Source: Lepturacanthus savala
Taxonomy: Eukaryota; Chordata; Actinopteri; Scombriformes; Trichiuridae
Reading direction: 5' to 3'
Assembly: GCA_030544235.1 (NCBI GenBank)
Contig: CM060467.1
Span: forward strand, 6,127,501 to 6,191,500
Length of the DNA stretch: 64,000 nt
The position numbers were made by a program, and so were the translations under genes. The notes under the pieces were generated by a model. The model was not told the DNA's origin and made no database searches. It saw only the letters and a program-made list of their open reading frames with translations. The stretch's first letter is position 1, and every line of letters starts with the position of its first letter. Positions 1 through 13,711 of this stretch are shown piece by piece.

Positions 1-3000
1 CCTCAAACAATTTCTGAGCCGAATCGATAGAATCCAGACTTTCAATAAAGAGTTTGCATGATGCCTTTTAAATTGAAACAGCTTTATTTAAGTCCAAGCA
101 ATCAATCACAGGCTTTTGACATTTTATATTCCGGAGATATTTTGATATGACTATATAGCTTTGGTTTGTATGCAGGATTGTCTGCTTGCCTGCGTGTGTG
201 TGAATGAAGCTATCTCCGGCATATAATAGTACCACCCATTGCAAACTTTCATGTTTCAGAGAGAGATCTCAAAGATGCTAGATTTAATAAAAATTTTGAG
301 AATGATTGTTCCCTCATGTTTATAGCACAGGATCCATTAAGATGTGTAAATATATTGGAATTTATATGGTAATCGAGCCTTTATGTATACATGTATATGA
401 TATGATTTTAAGATTTAAAGGTTTAGGGTATTTATTGTTTGTTAGATAAAAAAGACAAACAATATAATCTTATTAAGGAAATTAAATTAAAGAAAATCCA
501 AAAATAAATAAATTAAGCAAGACTATCTGTGAATGGAATATGATAATTCTACTTATAACAAGATATTTTCACTTGTTAAGATTTAAATTTTTCTGCAGTG
601 TAAGTAAAGGTTTTGCTATGCAATAGTAAACTGATGAAATAATTGTTGAAATTGTACATTTTTTTCACGTCATCTCTCCTGATTTGTAAAGTGAAGGTTC
701 ATGAATTGTATAAATATCCATTTCGGTTCATAAAAATAAATCTGCAGGTGTTATATGTTTATTTTTACTGGTCTGGCCCACATTGAGGTCAATTTACTTT
801 GAATGTGGCACATGAATGAACACAGAGTTTGACACCACTGCTTTATTGTATGGTTAATAGTAGATAGTGTTATGAAATATTGGGAGAGAAAGGTCCATCT
901 TCTGGACAAATTCTTGTTCTGATTTGCCGGCTTGTCTCTTTAAATAATAAGGAGCAGCGGCTCCACGCTGAGCTCCCTCTGAATATATGAGCTCCTTCCT
1001 CGATCCTGGAAAGATGAGCATACTCCGGTGGCTTCGTTTTCACCGCCTTCTAATTGCTAATGTGAGCGCTGACTGTAGAATTACTGTTTAGAGTCCAGAG
1101 GTGGAGTGTTTCCCTGGACCCAGAAACGCGCATTAGCACTGAGGTGACCTTCTCACATTGGACAAACTCCAAGAAAGAGTGCTCAGCCGGGGCCTTACGA
1201 GTACGCTCACCACCTGCTTATTGCTTCTCATCCCGAACAAGAAAAAAAAAAAAAAGTGAGTCAAGCGGCTATGGAGGAGCCAAAGCGAGCCCTACCACAG
1301 CGCTTTAAAGTCAATACCATTCAACCTCTCAGAGAGGTCGCGGCTCATTACTCCGTAGATGTTACCGGAAGCTTTTAAACCTCTGATCTTGAGCCACTGC
1401 TCAGTTGAAGAGCATGTAAGCGTTTGAACGAGGGCTGGATTTCTTTTCCTTTTTTTTTTCCTTCTTTTGGATAAACATGTAAATAACATAAAAAAACTGC
1501 ACCCAATAGAGTTAAGAATAACTGCATAATGCGAGTTGATGCAGATACATGCAAACGCCAGCAGAAGCTTCAGTCATCAAAATCTGAACCAGTCAAGCTA
1601 TCAATTTGGTTAAACAACATGCTGAGCTGTCACAAAATTATAACACAGCCGAATGCGTGTTGTGGGGCAACAGATGATCACAGGTTTCGACTGGAAAATA
1701 ATTAAAAATACCAATTATAGAACATCATGTAGGAAAAATCTAAAGGTTTTCTAATTGATTCATTTATATGAAAAGAAAAAGAAAAGCTGAGCAATTGTAT
1801 AAATCACAGATCACACACAGTTTGTGTAATAATGACACGTCTGGTTTAATTTGTGATCTTAAATTTATTAAATCACATCAGAGCCATCTCGATGTAATAA
1901 AGAACACTATGATCTTTCAGAAATCAATGCAATTACAGTAATCAACAAAATCAAGCTATATGGCTATGGACCTCTGGGAACTGAGTGAGCCAAATATACG
2001 AGTTCCAACTACATGATTGCCTTTTGCTTTTGCTGTTCAAGCTTTTATGGCTGCATTAAATTATGAACTCTCTTTCATAACCTCAGGTATTGCAGAGCTT
2101 AGCACAGCCACGGCTGATTCAATTCACCACATATAAAAACCTGAGACAGGGGCCTGTAATCAATTGATAATTTCCATGTTACATGTCCTGTGGACTTCTG
2201 TGGTGTAAAAATGCAATCAAAAGTGTCAAAACCCGTAAAACTTCCTCCCAGCTCAAGTGTATGTGTGAGTGTGTGTGTGCTATATGTGCAGACTTCATCT
2301 TGCCACTCAATATCAGTGCTATCGCTCACTGCTCTTTGAACAACAAATGGAACCAATCACTGTGGTGTGAATCCAATTTTCAACACCCGGTAGGTGTTAT
2401 TGTGTGCCTTATGTCAATCACTCTGCTCTGCACATCCCATTTGCATCATTATAATTAAAGCATAATTTTCACTTACACTAATCATACTTAAGAAATCAGA
2501 ATGTTTTCTCAGTGCTACATATTGTCACCTTCCGTAAGAATACTATAACTAAACCAGATTATTTTCAGACTGGATTAATGGTTGCCTATATGCCAAGGAT
2601 TGGACAGCTGTGTTCGTAGTCGATACCAACTGTAAATATTCAAATCTGTGTAGGAATCTTTATTTTTTCATAATTTAACTAAAGAAAAACAATCATGATT
2701 AATTGTGCAGATGCCCTTTTCATTCAATTTGATAGTTTCTTTGGCTCCATTAAATATGGTGATTATCTAAAACAGGTAATAGCCATAATTATTTCTATGA
2801 ATTCTTTTGTAAGTGAAGGATGCAAGAACATTTTTGAATAGTAGGCTTCATTATAACCATAAACTCTGCATTGAGATCGTCAGTCATGAAACCAAACACG
2901 CTAGTTTGCAAATTTCAAACCTTGTGGCAATGAACTGAGAGACATGTCCTCCACCTCTGATCCTGGGAATTGATGGGTTTCATTTGATACTGTGTACAGG

Positions 3001-3290
3001 CTTGTTTGCAGGTGCAGATGCTTTGACAGTGTCAATGCACCTTAATGCACCTTATATGTCCCTACTACTACTGTATATATCATATATGATGTCTATGCAC
3101 AGAGTCTCTTACTGCTTTAAGATTCCCCTACCACCTCAAAGGTGTACAGGAGCCCGCCTTTGAAGAAACCCTGGTAAATATAACAAACATGGCTGACTCT
3201 CATCACATTATCAAATCAAATAAATACACACACATGCCAAACTGTAATAACCAGACCCGCTGTTTTAAATAAATCAGTCAAATTTGATCA
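1..3290. other. Intergenic, no gene seen
   Basis: AT-rich sequence with only short random ORFs and no exon-like stretch. A poly-A run lies near 1242-1255. The stretch ending at about 602 (TTTTTCTGCAGTGTA-like) resembles the terminus of the small inverted-repeat elements seen complete near 40.7 kb, so it may be one end of an old transposon copy. Nothing else is recognised. Confidence 0.6.
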
Positions 3291-3344
3291 AGAATACCCC
3301 CTAACGTGTATAAAGTTATATCATTTATGAGTTATATATCATTT

Positions 3345-3431
3345 TTATATCAGGTTTTAAGAATTTTATTTTTTTAATGTTTTTAATGTCAAAATGGGTC
3401 AAATTTGACCCAGACAGTTTGTAAGGGTTAA
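3345..3431. mobile_element. One end of a piggyBac-like TTAA element
   Basis: The palindrome GGGTCAAATTTGACCC (3396-3411) is followed by GTAAGGGTTAA ending at 3431. Read on the minus strand this is TTAACCCTTAC followed by the palindrome, the layout of piggyBac-type miniature elements common in fish. A similar TTAACCCTCATGTTGTG terminus with a TCAAATTTGACC core is seen at 31324-32023. The opposite end was not found with confidence, so this is probably a truncated copy. Confidence 0.45.
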
Positions 3432-4369
3432 GAAACAACAATAGGGCAAATGATTAAATTTCTTCTTTCCATTTTTCTTTCTTTTTTTAATTTGTTTTTA
3501 TTTTTTGTGCTTGCTAATGGCATTACATCTCTTTGTTATGCCTCACTGGTGCAGACAGCAGTCCCTCAGTAATTAAGTACAAATGCTAGAGAGAGAAAGA
3601 GAGCGAGCAGGGGAGAGAAAGAGAATGAGGCAGGCTCAGCTGGTTCCCTGAACATGAAAACAGGTCTAATTAACAGCGTTGACTTCACACATGAGATTGA
3701 CTCAAAGGGGAGTGACTAGCAGGCAATTACTCATACAGCAGAATATCATTTATAGACAATTCATTTAGAAACTTGTGCCAATTTATTTCTTTTAAGGGCC
3801 AAGCTGATTCTATACAAAGCAAAGTTTAAATGTCTTACATTTAATTAAAAACAAGTCCAGGTATAATAATATTTTCATTTAGATTAGTGATATTTCTTCT
3901 CACCACATGTCGAGATCAGGATCTGGACGTGATTAGCTCTCAAATCATTGATTCATTTCTGCAGTAATGTTCTGTTTAGAGTGCAGATTATGTCAAATTT
4001 TATAAAATTAAACACATTTTATGAATGGACACACAAGAGTAGATTGGTAAAAAGAGGAGCCATCACTGTCCCTCCTTTTATACATGTGCCTGATGCTGTT
4101 AGGACAAAGGATCACATCTATTTCACCTGAAATATAGGCCAATCCTCAAGCCCTTATTTTGGCTTTGTATGAAGTTGTTCCAATTTCACAATGGGGAAGT
4201 TACCTAGTATGTGGAGAGTGCTTTGTCATCAGGTTTGTCTGACAAGAGATGGAGGGGGGAAAAAAACTCCACCGTCCCTTTCCTCTGCTTCTTTTCTTTT
4301 CACAGTGAGGCGTGATAAATGGCTAGTCAGCGTCCCACAAGAGAATAATATAACTCCAGCCTTTGCTGT

Positions 4370-4612
4370 CTATCCATGCCTCCTGTTTCTCCCTCTTTTT
4401 CCTTTTTTTTTTTCTTACTTACCGTCTCTTTCAGACACTCCCCGCGTACACACCTCCCACCTTTTCCCACCCGTCTTAACCCTATCTCTCTCTTATGTCT
4501 GGAACACTCTCCTCTATCTCTCATACCTTCCCTTTCCTCTCTCTCTTTTTCTCTCTCTCTCCATCATCTCTCCTCACCCTGCGCTGCCCCACACGCACCC
4601 TCCTTCCCCCAC
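4370..4612. repeat. Pyrimidine-rich low-complexity tract
   Basis: Over 200 bases are almost entirely C and T on the + strand, largely CTCT/TCCC motifs. Similar tracts occur at 7113-7215, 15165-15345 and 48550-48680. Such polypurine-polypyrimidine stretches can adopt non-B structures and produce spurious ORFs. Confidence 0.8.
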
Positions 4613-5008
4613 AGAATAGAGGGAGAAGCCAACATTATTCTAGCAGAGGAGCAGGTGAGGGTTAAAAGGCGACCGCAGCCTAGTCTTCCAGGAATTAAAG
4701 GGAAAGAGCTCGGGGAAGCAGGGGATAAAGACGGGGCCTGTTTAAAATTCTGACACCTCTCTGCTATAAAGTAGGATTTCTGAGCCACTTGGGGCACAGG
4801 GAGGAGGAAAAGAGACTTAAGCAGATGCGGAGGGTAAATGCAGGGCTTTGTTATTTCTGACAAGCCCACAGAATGGAAATGTCATTAACTGACTGTAAAT
4901 ATTCAAACTCCATCTCTCTCTCTCTCACTCGCTCTCCTTCTCCCTCTGATGGAGGTTTTTACATCGTTGTTTTGTCTTTAGGCATATGCATAGATGAGCC
5001 GCGTTGTG

Positions 5009-5030
5009 CGCGGAGAGGAAATTCTCCGCG
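5009..5030. repeat. GC-rich perfect hairpin
   Basis: CGCGGAGA (5009-5016), a 6-base loop, then TCTCCGCG (5023-5030) form a perfect 8-bp inverted repeat. It sits next to GCATATGCATA (4982-4992) in otherwise AT-rich sequence. It could be a palindromic protein site or a stem-loop; the function is unknown. Confidence 0.5.
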
Positions 5031-6000
5031 ACTTATATCAATAATTCAGGCCTATAGGTAGAAAAAAAAAAAAAAAACGTATGTTAAATCTCCCCACGAA
5101 GAATTATTCATTTCCATGCATATTGCAAGTTTGAGCCTTTTAGAATTACAAAACTTTGAGATGAGAACAATGTCTGTGAAAATGGTAGATTTTATGTAAG
5201 TAGGCTGCTGCTTTGCATTATGCTGAAACTGTTTCACATGGATTTCATGCAGGCCCCTTTAACTTGAAGACTAGGAAAGAGTTAAACTTTTTTTTTTTTA
5301 CTCCCTGAATTTATAGTGTGCCCTTTTATTGACTATATTTCACTGTGCTTTTTTCTCTGTTGACTAACAGCAGCAGACACAAGTAGATGTAAAACCCTTC
5401 CTGTAGCCACAAGGCTTTATTTATAGAAGAAAAACAATTTGGGGACTTCAGAATCTTATGTAGGAATACGTTTTTTGCTTATCTAACCTTTTCGGGATCA
5501 TTTACTTCAACAGAAAAACTAAATATCCAAAGATAGAAGGAAAGAATGGTCGCCTCGTGGGGAGTTAAATCAGTGAGACTCAGACAAAGTAGGCACAAAA
5601 AGGGACAACCCGGGCAGATGACAACATTTTCAGGCAACATCTTCAAGGACAAATGGAATAGTGCTGGCAGCCACTGAGCACCTTCGGGCAAGCCAGCAGA
5701 ATCACTTTCTACCACCAACAACATATATTTGTCATTTAGCCCCTGGCAATTCAGTTCCCCGGAGACATTTGGAATGCCTCATCAAATGATGCCGATGTTC
5801 CCATTCACTGGTTTTGTGTTGTGTGCCCAAAAGCTGCGAGGCACATTCATCTTTGGAATAACCCAATCCCTTTCTTTCTTCCGCCCCTTGTGGGTATGTT
5901 GAGAGGCCTGCTGATGTGGGTTATTTGTCCCCTCATGCTGAACACATGGAGTAAGTATGTTTAGGTTGTTGCAGTATCCATCTCAGTGTTGCGCACTAAG

Positions 6001-6025
<25 letters not shown>
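6001..6025. repeat. Poly-T run (25)
   Basis: Uninterrupted homopolymer of 25 T. It may be a retroposon tail on the minus strand, but no element body is recognised next to it. Confidence 0.85.
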
Positions 6026-6032
<7 letters not shown>

Positions 6033-6479
6033 TACAGAACACTGCAACCATAGACTTTATATTGCTGCATCAAATGCAATACCAAGATGGTAGAAAGGAA
6101 TAAAGGTGAAAAGAAGATGCTACCACTCAGAAAACAAGGTTTTAAAACAATTCTCTACTTATAACAGACAGACACACAATTGTAATGGAATTGTAATAGA
6201 AGCCCTCATTATCCATCTGTTTAAAGTCGGATATCCGTTCTACACTCTGCAGATCTGTGCGGGCTGCTCGTTATGAAGAATGGAAAGGTACTGAACATCA
6301 ATAGCATGCATGACTTCTTTTATGAGCCTTGCACACAGTTAAATTGGTGACATTTGGCCTTTAATGGGCTGGCTGAAAACTCATATCTCTTCTAACTACT
6401 GAATGAGGACTTCTAATGAACACCCAACCTGCTTAGAGAGTTAGTGGCCAGTACTCACTGAACTGAGAAACCCGGAAAG

Positions 6480-6910
6480 GCAATTATCAGAGGTTCCCAA
6501 ACAGTGCTGATTGCGGATTGCTGCCTCGAGCTACGTTTTTAACCTTGGTTTTTTTAGAACCACAGGTTTTACAACAGCGGCGGTTTGCATCACCAAACAG
6601 GAGATATCGCTCTCTTTCCGTCGTAAACCGGAAGTAAACGGGATAGCTTGCGCGTGCACGTGGTGAATACCAATTCGGCCGCATCAGGCAGGCAGTTTCG
6701 AGTCCTTAATCACATCCTAAGAAACCGAACCTCTTGATCAGCTCGTTCGTGATGATCCGAAAGGGCCACATAGCAACCAACCCACTGACCCGGCCGGCTG
6801 TAAACTTGCTGAGGGGGAACATATACCACATATTTTATACTTCAGCATCACTTTTCATGCCTTCGTTTTTATCACGGGACCGCGCTATTGATCTACGAGC
6901 GAGGTGATTG
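6480..6910. promoter_or_regulatory. CpG-rich candidate regulatory island
   Basis: This 430-bp patch is visibly richer in CpG than its flanks and carries several recognisable motifs: an ETS site ACCGGAAGT (6627-6635) next to GTAAAC, and an E-box CACGTG (6657-6662). No supported exon overlaps it. It could be an enhancer, a distal promoter or a remnant. The call rests on composition and motifs only. Confidence 0.35.
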
Positions 6911-9900
6911 GACGTTGCGATTAATAACCTCAGATGAAAGAAGTATTCCTCCGAGGTCCATTCCCTGAAATGCCACTAGATTACCTTCCACCTTCCACCG
7001 GAGCTTTATCATCAGCGTGAGTGATACAGGGGGCAGGAGGAGCGAACAAATGACGGCCCCAGAGTCACAGGAGACCTGTGCAGGTGTAGAGGTAAGGTAA
7101 TTTTTGTAAAGAGCAGGGTCTCCATCTCTCTCTTTCTGTCATTTAGTCATTCTCTCGTTCGCCTTCTTCCTCCTCTCACTGTCCTGCATCCTCACTCCCC
7201 TCTCTTTATTCACCCCTCCCATTTCTCCAACTCAAGTCCTCAATTATTTTCAGACTGCCAGGCAAGGCACTGCAGGGGCACAGGGGACCATTTGGACTTA
7301 GTACATTAAAGAATTCATGATTTGAAACCACCACAGCCCACCCTGACGACTCTATGATATGACTTTTCAGCGCCTGAAGCTCCTTCCTTCTTTCCCCTTT
7401 TTTCCACCAGACTGGCTTTCATTCCCCCTGACGACTGACATTGATCTATCCTTGAGTCTTTTAGCTCCAGGACTTCCATACCTTAAACTTCTGACTCCTG
7501 ACCATTAAAAGAAACAGAGCAGCCGATATTTATGAATCTGTCCGTAATGATTTCCTTGTCCGTTTCTTGTGTTGCCATCTGTAAACTGGCCTGTTGGTAT
7601 CAGGCGCATATAGCGACAGACATGACAGCAGACTGCTGGAAAAGAGATGAAATGTCTCAGTGTAACACATGAAATCAATCTATAAAGAAAGTGGGGGGTG
7701 TTGCTAAAGAGGAAACAAGGCCACAACAAGAAGTCGGTTTGGACTTTATAGAATCTAGTTAGCTTGCAAAATTATTTTAAAGATAGTGATTTTTTTATGA
7801 GAACAAATGTTTGAATAGCCTAATATATTGTTTCAATGAGCTTTGCAGACTCAAACAGCAGTCGATCCCTAAAGCAAGCTTTCTGAAAAGATGAGTAAAA
7901 ATCACATAAAAAAAGAACTCACCACTTCAGAAAAAAAAGGGACAAAAAATGGGTTCCTTATTAGACAACCAGAATTGCAATGAGAACCACCAAAATGACT
8001 TGATATAATGAAAACCAACAAAATAAAGCAGAACTTGCAAAATGATGGTTGATTACTGCCTCCAAAAGGAAAGGCACTTTGGAATCTGACAGTCTTTCGA
8101 AATCAATAAAAGAGTAAGTGCCACGCGATATGCCGAGACACCACATCCTTTCCCGGCTGCACCTGTTTCCTCTTCACAGGAGAGGATGACATCACCGGTT
8201 TCCTGCATCACAAGCACAGAGAGAGAGAGTTTCCTTTCATGGGAGAATGAAGACACTGCAGACATATACTTTTACTCCTCCACACTGGCTTCATTCATAA
8301 ATTTCAGCCACAATCAGCCACGAGGGCAAGTATTAAAAAAAAAAACAAAAAAAAACACAACACTCCCAAAAAGACCAAAGCAAAACAACAAAAAAAAACT
8401 AACCATTTATGTTTGTAATTTAATTTTATCCTATAAAAAGCAAAGAAAATGATAACAGATGCACCCTAATGTATGTCTTCAGCTCTGCAAATGACATTTT
8501 CAATTGTTGACTTATTGCTCTCTTACAGCAATAAATAGAAGTTTGACATGAAGAATTATACTCACAAGTTCAGAATGTAAGGGTTGTCTTGAAACATAAA
8601 ATGTGTTTTTTTTCCATATTTATCTAATTGCCTGGGCATTACAACATGTTTTCATGATCATAGAGCCAACAACACATAAATGCCAAAACAGTAAAAACCA
8701 TTTCAGGCAGTCATTCATTCAGCCTCCACCTTTTCATTAAAGCCCTACTGTGCATCTAGTCTTGACTCCCTTTTATTTTTTTCTAAGGCATTTTACATTT
8801 CAGTAAGGTGCTTGCTGTTTGCAATATAATGGGAACATACTGCCATCTTCTGGCCCTGAAGAGTACTTTCTTTTTTCATGGATAGAGAAATTGGCCTGCA
8901 TCTGAGACATCTGGTTGCAAGCACATAATGTTGCTCCATCCCCGGAGACTCAGTCTTTCCTTTGCCCTTCTATTGTCCAACCTGGTGTTTCTATTTACTT
9001 GTGCGATTGTCTGGAACAGTGAGAGAGAGAAATAGAGGGACGGATCGAGAGAAAGAGAGCGTCCCTGCATTACCATGCTGTAGTCAAGATACTTGAATGC
9101 CCTAATGTGTTTCCAGGATGCAGGGGTATTCTTCCACTCCTTTGCCTACAACAACCCGACGCAAAACAAGCCCTCCTCACTGCGGGCAGCGTGCTACTCT
9201 CAGTGTGAGTTCCCTAATGGCCATAATGGAGGACAAGACCATTTATTATTACTGGGGGGGGTGAGGTATGTATACGGCTACAATTAAGGAGAAAAACATC
9301 CTGGTGCTTGTAAAGGGCAGTAATGTGACTCTGGGAGTGATGGATGCTGGGGAAATGAGTCTCGCAGGCCAATGGGAGTATCTTATTATCTGAGGCTGGT
9401 GGGGGATCCGTCATTGAGGTAAATTAGAGGAGGGAGAGAGAAGGAGTGAGGGTGTGAGGAGGAAAGGGTGGAGATGGAGTGAGATAGGTGAAAAGACGAA
9501 AGATGGGAATCTTAAAATTGGAGAGAAGGAAGATGAGAAGAGGGAAGTGGCGAGATACTTGGACAAGACACCTTGTCAGTTTAGGAAGCAAATCCGGACA
9601 CTTCTTTTTAAGCGTACTTGTGAAATATCAGTTAAATATCATTGTAAATCAACTTAAAAAAATAAGTTTTACCCCAAACAATGTGTCATTAATGCACTGC
9701 TTTCCATATTGCATTTACCTTACTCCACTGAGAATTACATCATGGGGTGAAATTACTGTAGATCATTTCAGGCTGCCAACAATGACTTCCCTTTGTTGCC
9801 ATGGAAGTTGCCATGTTCATGTGTGCATGTGACGGTGAGTTAGAGGGCTTTTTATTTATTTACATACATGCCCATGTATATATTTGTGTCACCGCACAAG

Positions 9901-11492
9901 CTATCCAGCTGAATTATTAAATTTTTACAGTGGTTATTGTGTGTGTGCATGTACACAGGTGTGTGTAAGTAGATGGTGTGCCGCTTTGTTGTTGTAATCA
10001 TAGTTGTATACATGCATATTTTATTCCGTAGCTATCTGATGAAATTATTGTATCGTAGCAGGATCCGCAGTCATTAATGTGCCTGGAAACACATCCTTGT
10101 ATGCATGCACATAACAGGCCTGTATACCCCTTTTTTAATAAGTAGCTATCTATTTGAATTACCGCATCCAGCAGCATCTATAGTCACTATTCTACCCTCG
10201 GGACTCAGCCAGACAGACAGCATGGGTGGTCAGTGGCAAGCAAATCTCAATTACAGTGACAGGTGACAGTGAACTGAATAAATTATCATTATGCCTAAGG
10301 AGTACAGCCAAATGTACCACTGTCTGTTTGTATGCATGTCTATGTATCGCTTTATGTGCATGTGCTGATACACGTGTGTCCCCTTTTTGGGATGAACAGC
10401 CATACAGTATGCATGAATTCATTCTGCAGGGCAGCAAATGCCAATGAACTGCCTAATAGCGCCATTAGGCTCTGACAAATGAGAACACTAACTTACTCCA
10501 AAATGGAGATTCATAGGTTTCAGTGCGGTTGCTTTCTTAACCATCACTCCTGGGTCAATCTTATGATTATGTATGGCTGTGACATTTTGAACCGCAATTG
10601 ATTCAAATGGGGCATTCGTGTCCATGGATCACTGTTATTCAGATTGTACAAGAGGTGAAATTGTGGAATGTAATGTGGGCCGATTTCATTATCCCCGGTG
10701 ATTGGTAATGTCCAGCTCTGATACAGAACAAAGACTGTTCAGAGCAGGCAATCAGGGAAAGTTAACTCCATGCTGATTTAGATTTCAAATACCAATGTTT
10801 TATTAAGCCATGATGGAGGTGATCAAATTGAAAGAAAAAAAATGATTAAGGGCCCAAAAAAAGATGAAAATGGATCATCCTTTTTTCATATGTTTTGGAA
10901 CAGAGCTATTACAATGCTACATGATAGAGGATACATTGTTATTATTGTCTAAATGTTTAATAATGTGTTATTTCATTGCAAATCGTTTAATTTTCATAAA
11001 AAAATATAATTGTAGAATACCAAAACAAAGTAGTAAATACTATATATAACATACAGCATTAAAACAATCCAAAAAAAAAGGCAACCCTCATGTTACACAT
11101 GCATGAAAACTAGGGTATTAGGAAATATCCCATTTAAACCATACTGATATGGTGCGCAGACACCATGCAACAATTTTTCCATATCATCCTTATCTGGATA
11201 ATCCAAAATTCCCAAAATTGGAAATAAAATGTCACGGTTCTCTATCACATGTACATACCCGTGACATTTCTTGAGCACAGAGTATGAACTTTGTTTATCC
11301 CTGTGTCTGTGTGTTGTGCATGTGTCTATGGATGTCTTTAAATGTATTTAATCTTGTGTGTTTGTCATATTCATGCTTTTGGGCCTGTGTTTTATGTGTA
11401 TATACACATATTGTGTGTGTGCCAGATGTCCTTGATTTGCAGTGTCAGTAGTGTGTTGACAGACAGACCAGTTAAATGCACAAATAGATAAT
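6911..11492. other. Intergenic, no gene seen
   Basis: No coding exon is supported. Contents include a pyrimidine tract (7113-7215), A-rich simple sequence (8334-8398) and a pair of GTTGCCATG direct repeats (9795-9803, 9807-9815). Stretches such as 9090-9420 and 10190-10760 look like unique, motif-rich sequence rather than repeat. They could be conserved non-coding sequence, which only an alignment could show. Confidence 0.5.
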
Positions 11493-11515
11493 CCCCCCCC
11501 CCCCCCCCCCCCCCC
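11493..11515. repeat. Poly-C run (23)
   Basis: Uninterrupted 23 C on the + strand (G on the - strand). G runs of this length can form quadruplexes and are prone to sequencing error, so the true length is uncertain. Confidence 0.85.
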
Positions 11516-11866
11516 TAACTGTGGATGCAATAGGATATGGAATTTATTGTCATACAAATGTGCTTTCATTAATATCATCATCTGCCAAAAGCAGGGAGGG
11601 AGAGCATGAATGTAAGTATGAAGAGAGAAAGACAGAGACTAAGACAATTAGTCATGAAACAAGACAGAATGAGCACGGGTGCGAATAAAAACCCCATTCA
11701 GTAATACAGGAAGAAAGAATGACAAAGAGAGACGGCAGGAGCAGGAGACAGATAGAGGCAGATGGGGACAGTAAGTCAAAGTTAAGTAACCATCGTCTGC
11801 TTCTTTATCTCACCCAGATATGCTAATCCAGTGAGCCTCTGCTGATATGAGTTTAACAGCCTGGAT

Positions 11867-11867
<1 letters not shown>

Positions 11868-11962
<95 letters not shown>
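11868..11962. repeat. (TG)n microsatellite, about 47 units
   Basis: Perfect TG dinucleotide array of about 95 bp. All ORFs crossing it (Val-Cys or Thr-His repeats) are artefacts. Confidence 0.95.
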
Positions 11963-11964
<2 letters not shown>

Positions 11965-13700
11965 AATGAGAAAAAAAGACCCAGTTTTCCGTTTTCATCA
12001 TGCTTCCAGTTATACCAGCTCTGCTTACCCAGTACCAAATGACACAGTTATAATCTCATTGGAATGGAGAAGTGAGTATAAATTACCTCTAAGGCACTTA
12101 ACAAAACACAACTGTGTATGTGTGTGTTAAGGCAAAGGATAAACAAAAGCACAGTATGTGTGGTGATGGAACATGTGTGTGTGAGGAAGAGTATAAAAGT
12201 GTGTTCACTGTACTATATAGTGTAAATGATTAATGCAGTCTTGCATGTGAATATTCACATTGAATAATCCGATACAAGGTGACATATTGGTGTATATTAA
12301 ATTTAACACTAAAGGGCAAGGTCATCTTAATCAATTTTTTTTTTTTGTATTTTAGATGTGTTTAAGAGAAAGCTGTTGTTTCATCAACACTAACATATTT
12401 GGATTAGCTTTTTCCCCACAGGGGCTACAGGTGCAAAGCCTTACTGAGGTCAGCACTCAATGCATTGGTGGATTAAAATGCAAAATGATACAGGCCTACA
12501 GTATAGGGATCAATTTTACTATTCTTACTAACATGAAGTATTATCCATTTCATCTCAGTGTTCACATCTCTTTTTTCAGATCACATCATCTCTATCCTAA
12601 GGTCTAGAGAGTTCTTTGGACAGCTGGATGAGCAGTAAAGGCCAAGTAAAACGATGAGTAAAATCAACAGTTCCAATATGAAGTTGTCCTTACAGCCCTT
12701 ATAGTCAAGTTGTCTGTCAATAACCAACATAGTGACAGATTTTCATATATACATTCATATTATTTTTGTCATAGGCAAACAAAGCTCAGGTTCATATTCT
12801 ATGCCTATGATCCACAACAACCACAGACCTCTGCTGAAAATGTATTTGGGAAGACTCATTCCTACTACTATATAGTGAATATAAACATGATTTCAAAGAG
12901 ATGGGGTGGCTTTAGAGAATGGGATGTGGGCTCAGTGAAAACTTGATGGATTTATCCTCCTGGGATCATAAATGCTCTCAGAAAATTAGCAATTAGAATT
13001 AAAGAAGAACGATCACAAACAGAAGTATATTCAATTTGGATACTATTTAACAGCATTGTTTTGACTTTGAACACAGATTTTCTCCTGTGAAAGTATAGAT
13101 TTCCAATAAAAACATGAAGACTATCGACTGTCAGCCTGAAAGGCAGATATCTGCACTGACGAAACAATAACAGAACCTTTAAAGCCTTCAAAGTGCAGCT
13201 GAATTTCAAAACAGTGTAGAGGGCAATATAATATAAATGATAATTAACAAAGATAAATATTCCATGTTCAAATGCCAGTTGAATTTCAAAAAGGTAATAA
13301 TAGTCCTGCACATATGAATCAAGAAAGATTCTGATTCACACATCACATATTCCCTCACCAAAATGTAGCCTAACTTTGGAGCATTATTTATTTAAACTAT
13401 CATTACACAAAAGGTACCAATGGATGCCTTAAGTCATCCAGTTTCATATGATATCAGTCACTCTAGCTTTAAAATTGAGCGCTCTACACCTTTGAAAAAG
13501 AAATACATTCATTTTGTTATTTTTTACATCTTAATAATAATTTAAATTTATATTAATTATATATATATATAATTTGCAAGAGAAAAACTCAGCTAAAGCA
13601 CTAACAATTATTTTTATCTCTAGTAAAACACAATGTTACTGTTACAGTATCAAAATGTATCATCCATATCCACATCATCATTAGAAAGTAGTTTAATATA
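11963..13700. other. Intergenic, no gene seen
   Basis: AT-rich unique sequence with a short (TA)n at about 13558-13572 downstream on the edge of the next repeat. The 119-aa minus-strand ORF at 12952-13311 shows no recognisable family or good splice context. Confidence 0.55.
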
Positions 13701-13711
13701 ATATCAGTAGT

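Larger units (their letters stand above)
3432..6479. other. Intergenic, no gene seen
   Basis: No coding exon is supported. The block holds a purine-rich patch (3589-3630), a pyrimidine tract (4370-4612), a small GC-rich palindrome (5009-5030) and a 25-base poly-T (6001-6025). The 142-aa ORF at 4191-4619 is low-complexity Ser/Leu/Pro translation of the pyrimidine tract. Confidence 0.6.

Noticed and set aside
11868..11962. Val-Cys and Thr-His repeat proteins over (TG)n arrays
   Set aside because: They are translations of microsatellites, also at 27723 and 31596, and Tyr-Ile repeats over (TA)n at 24210 and 34475.
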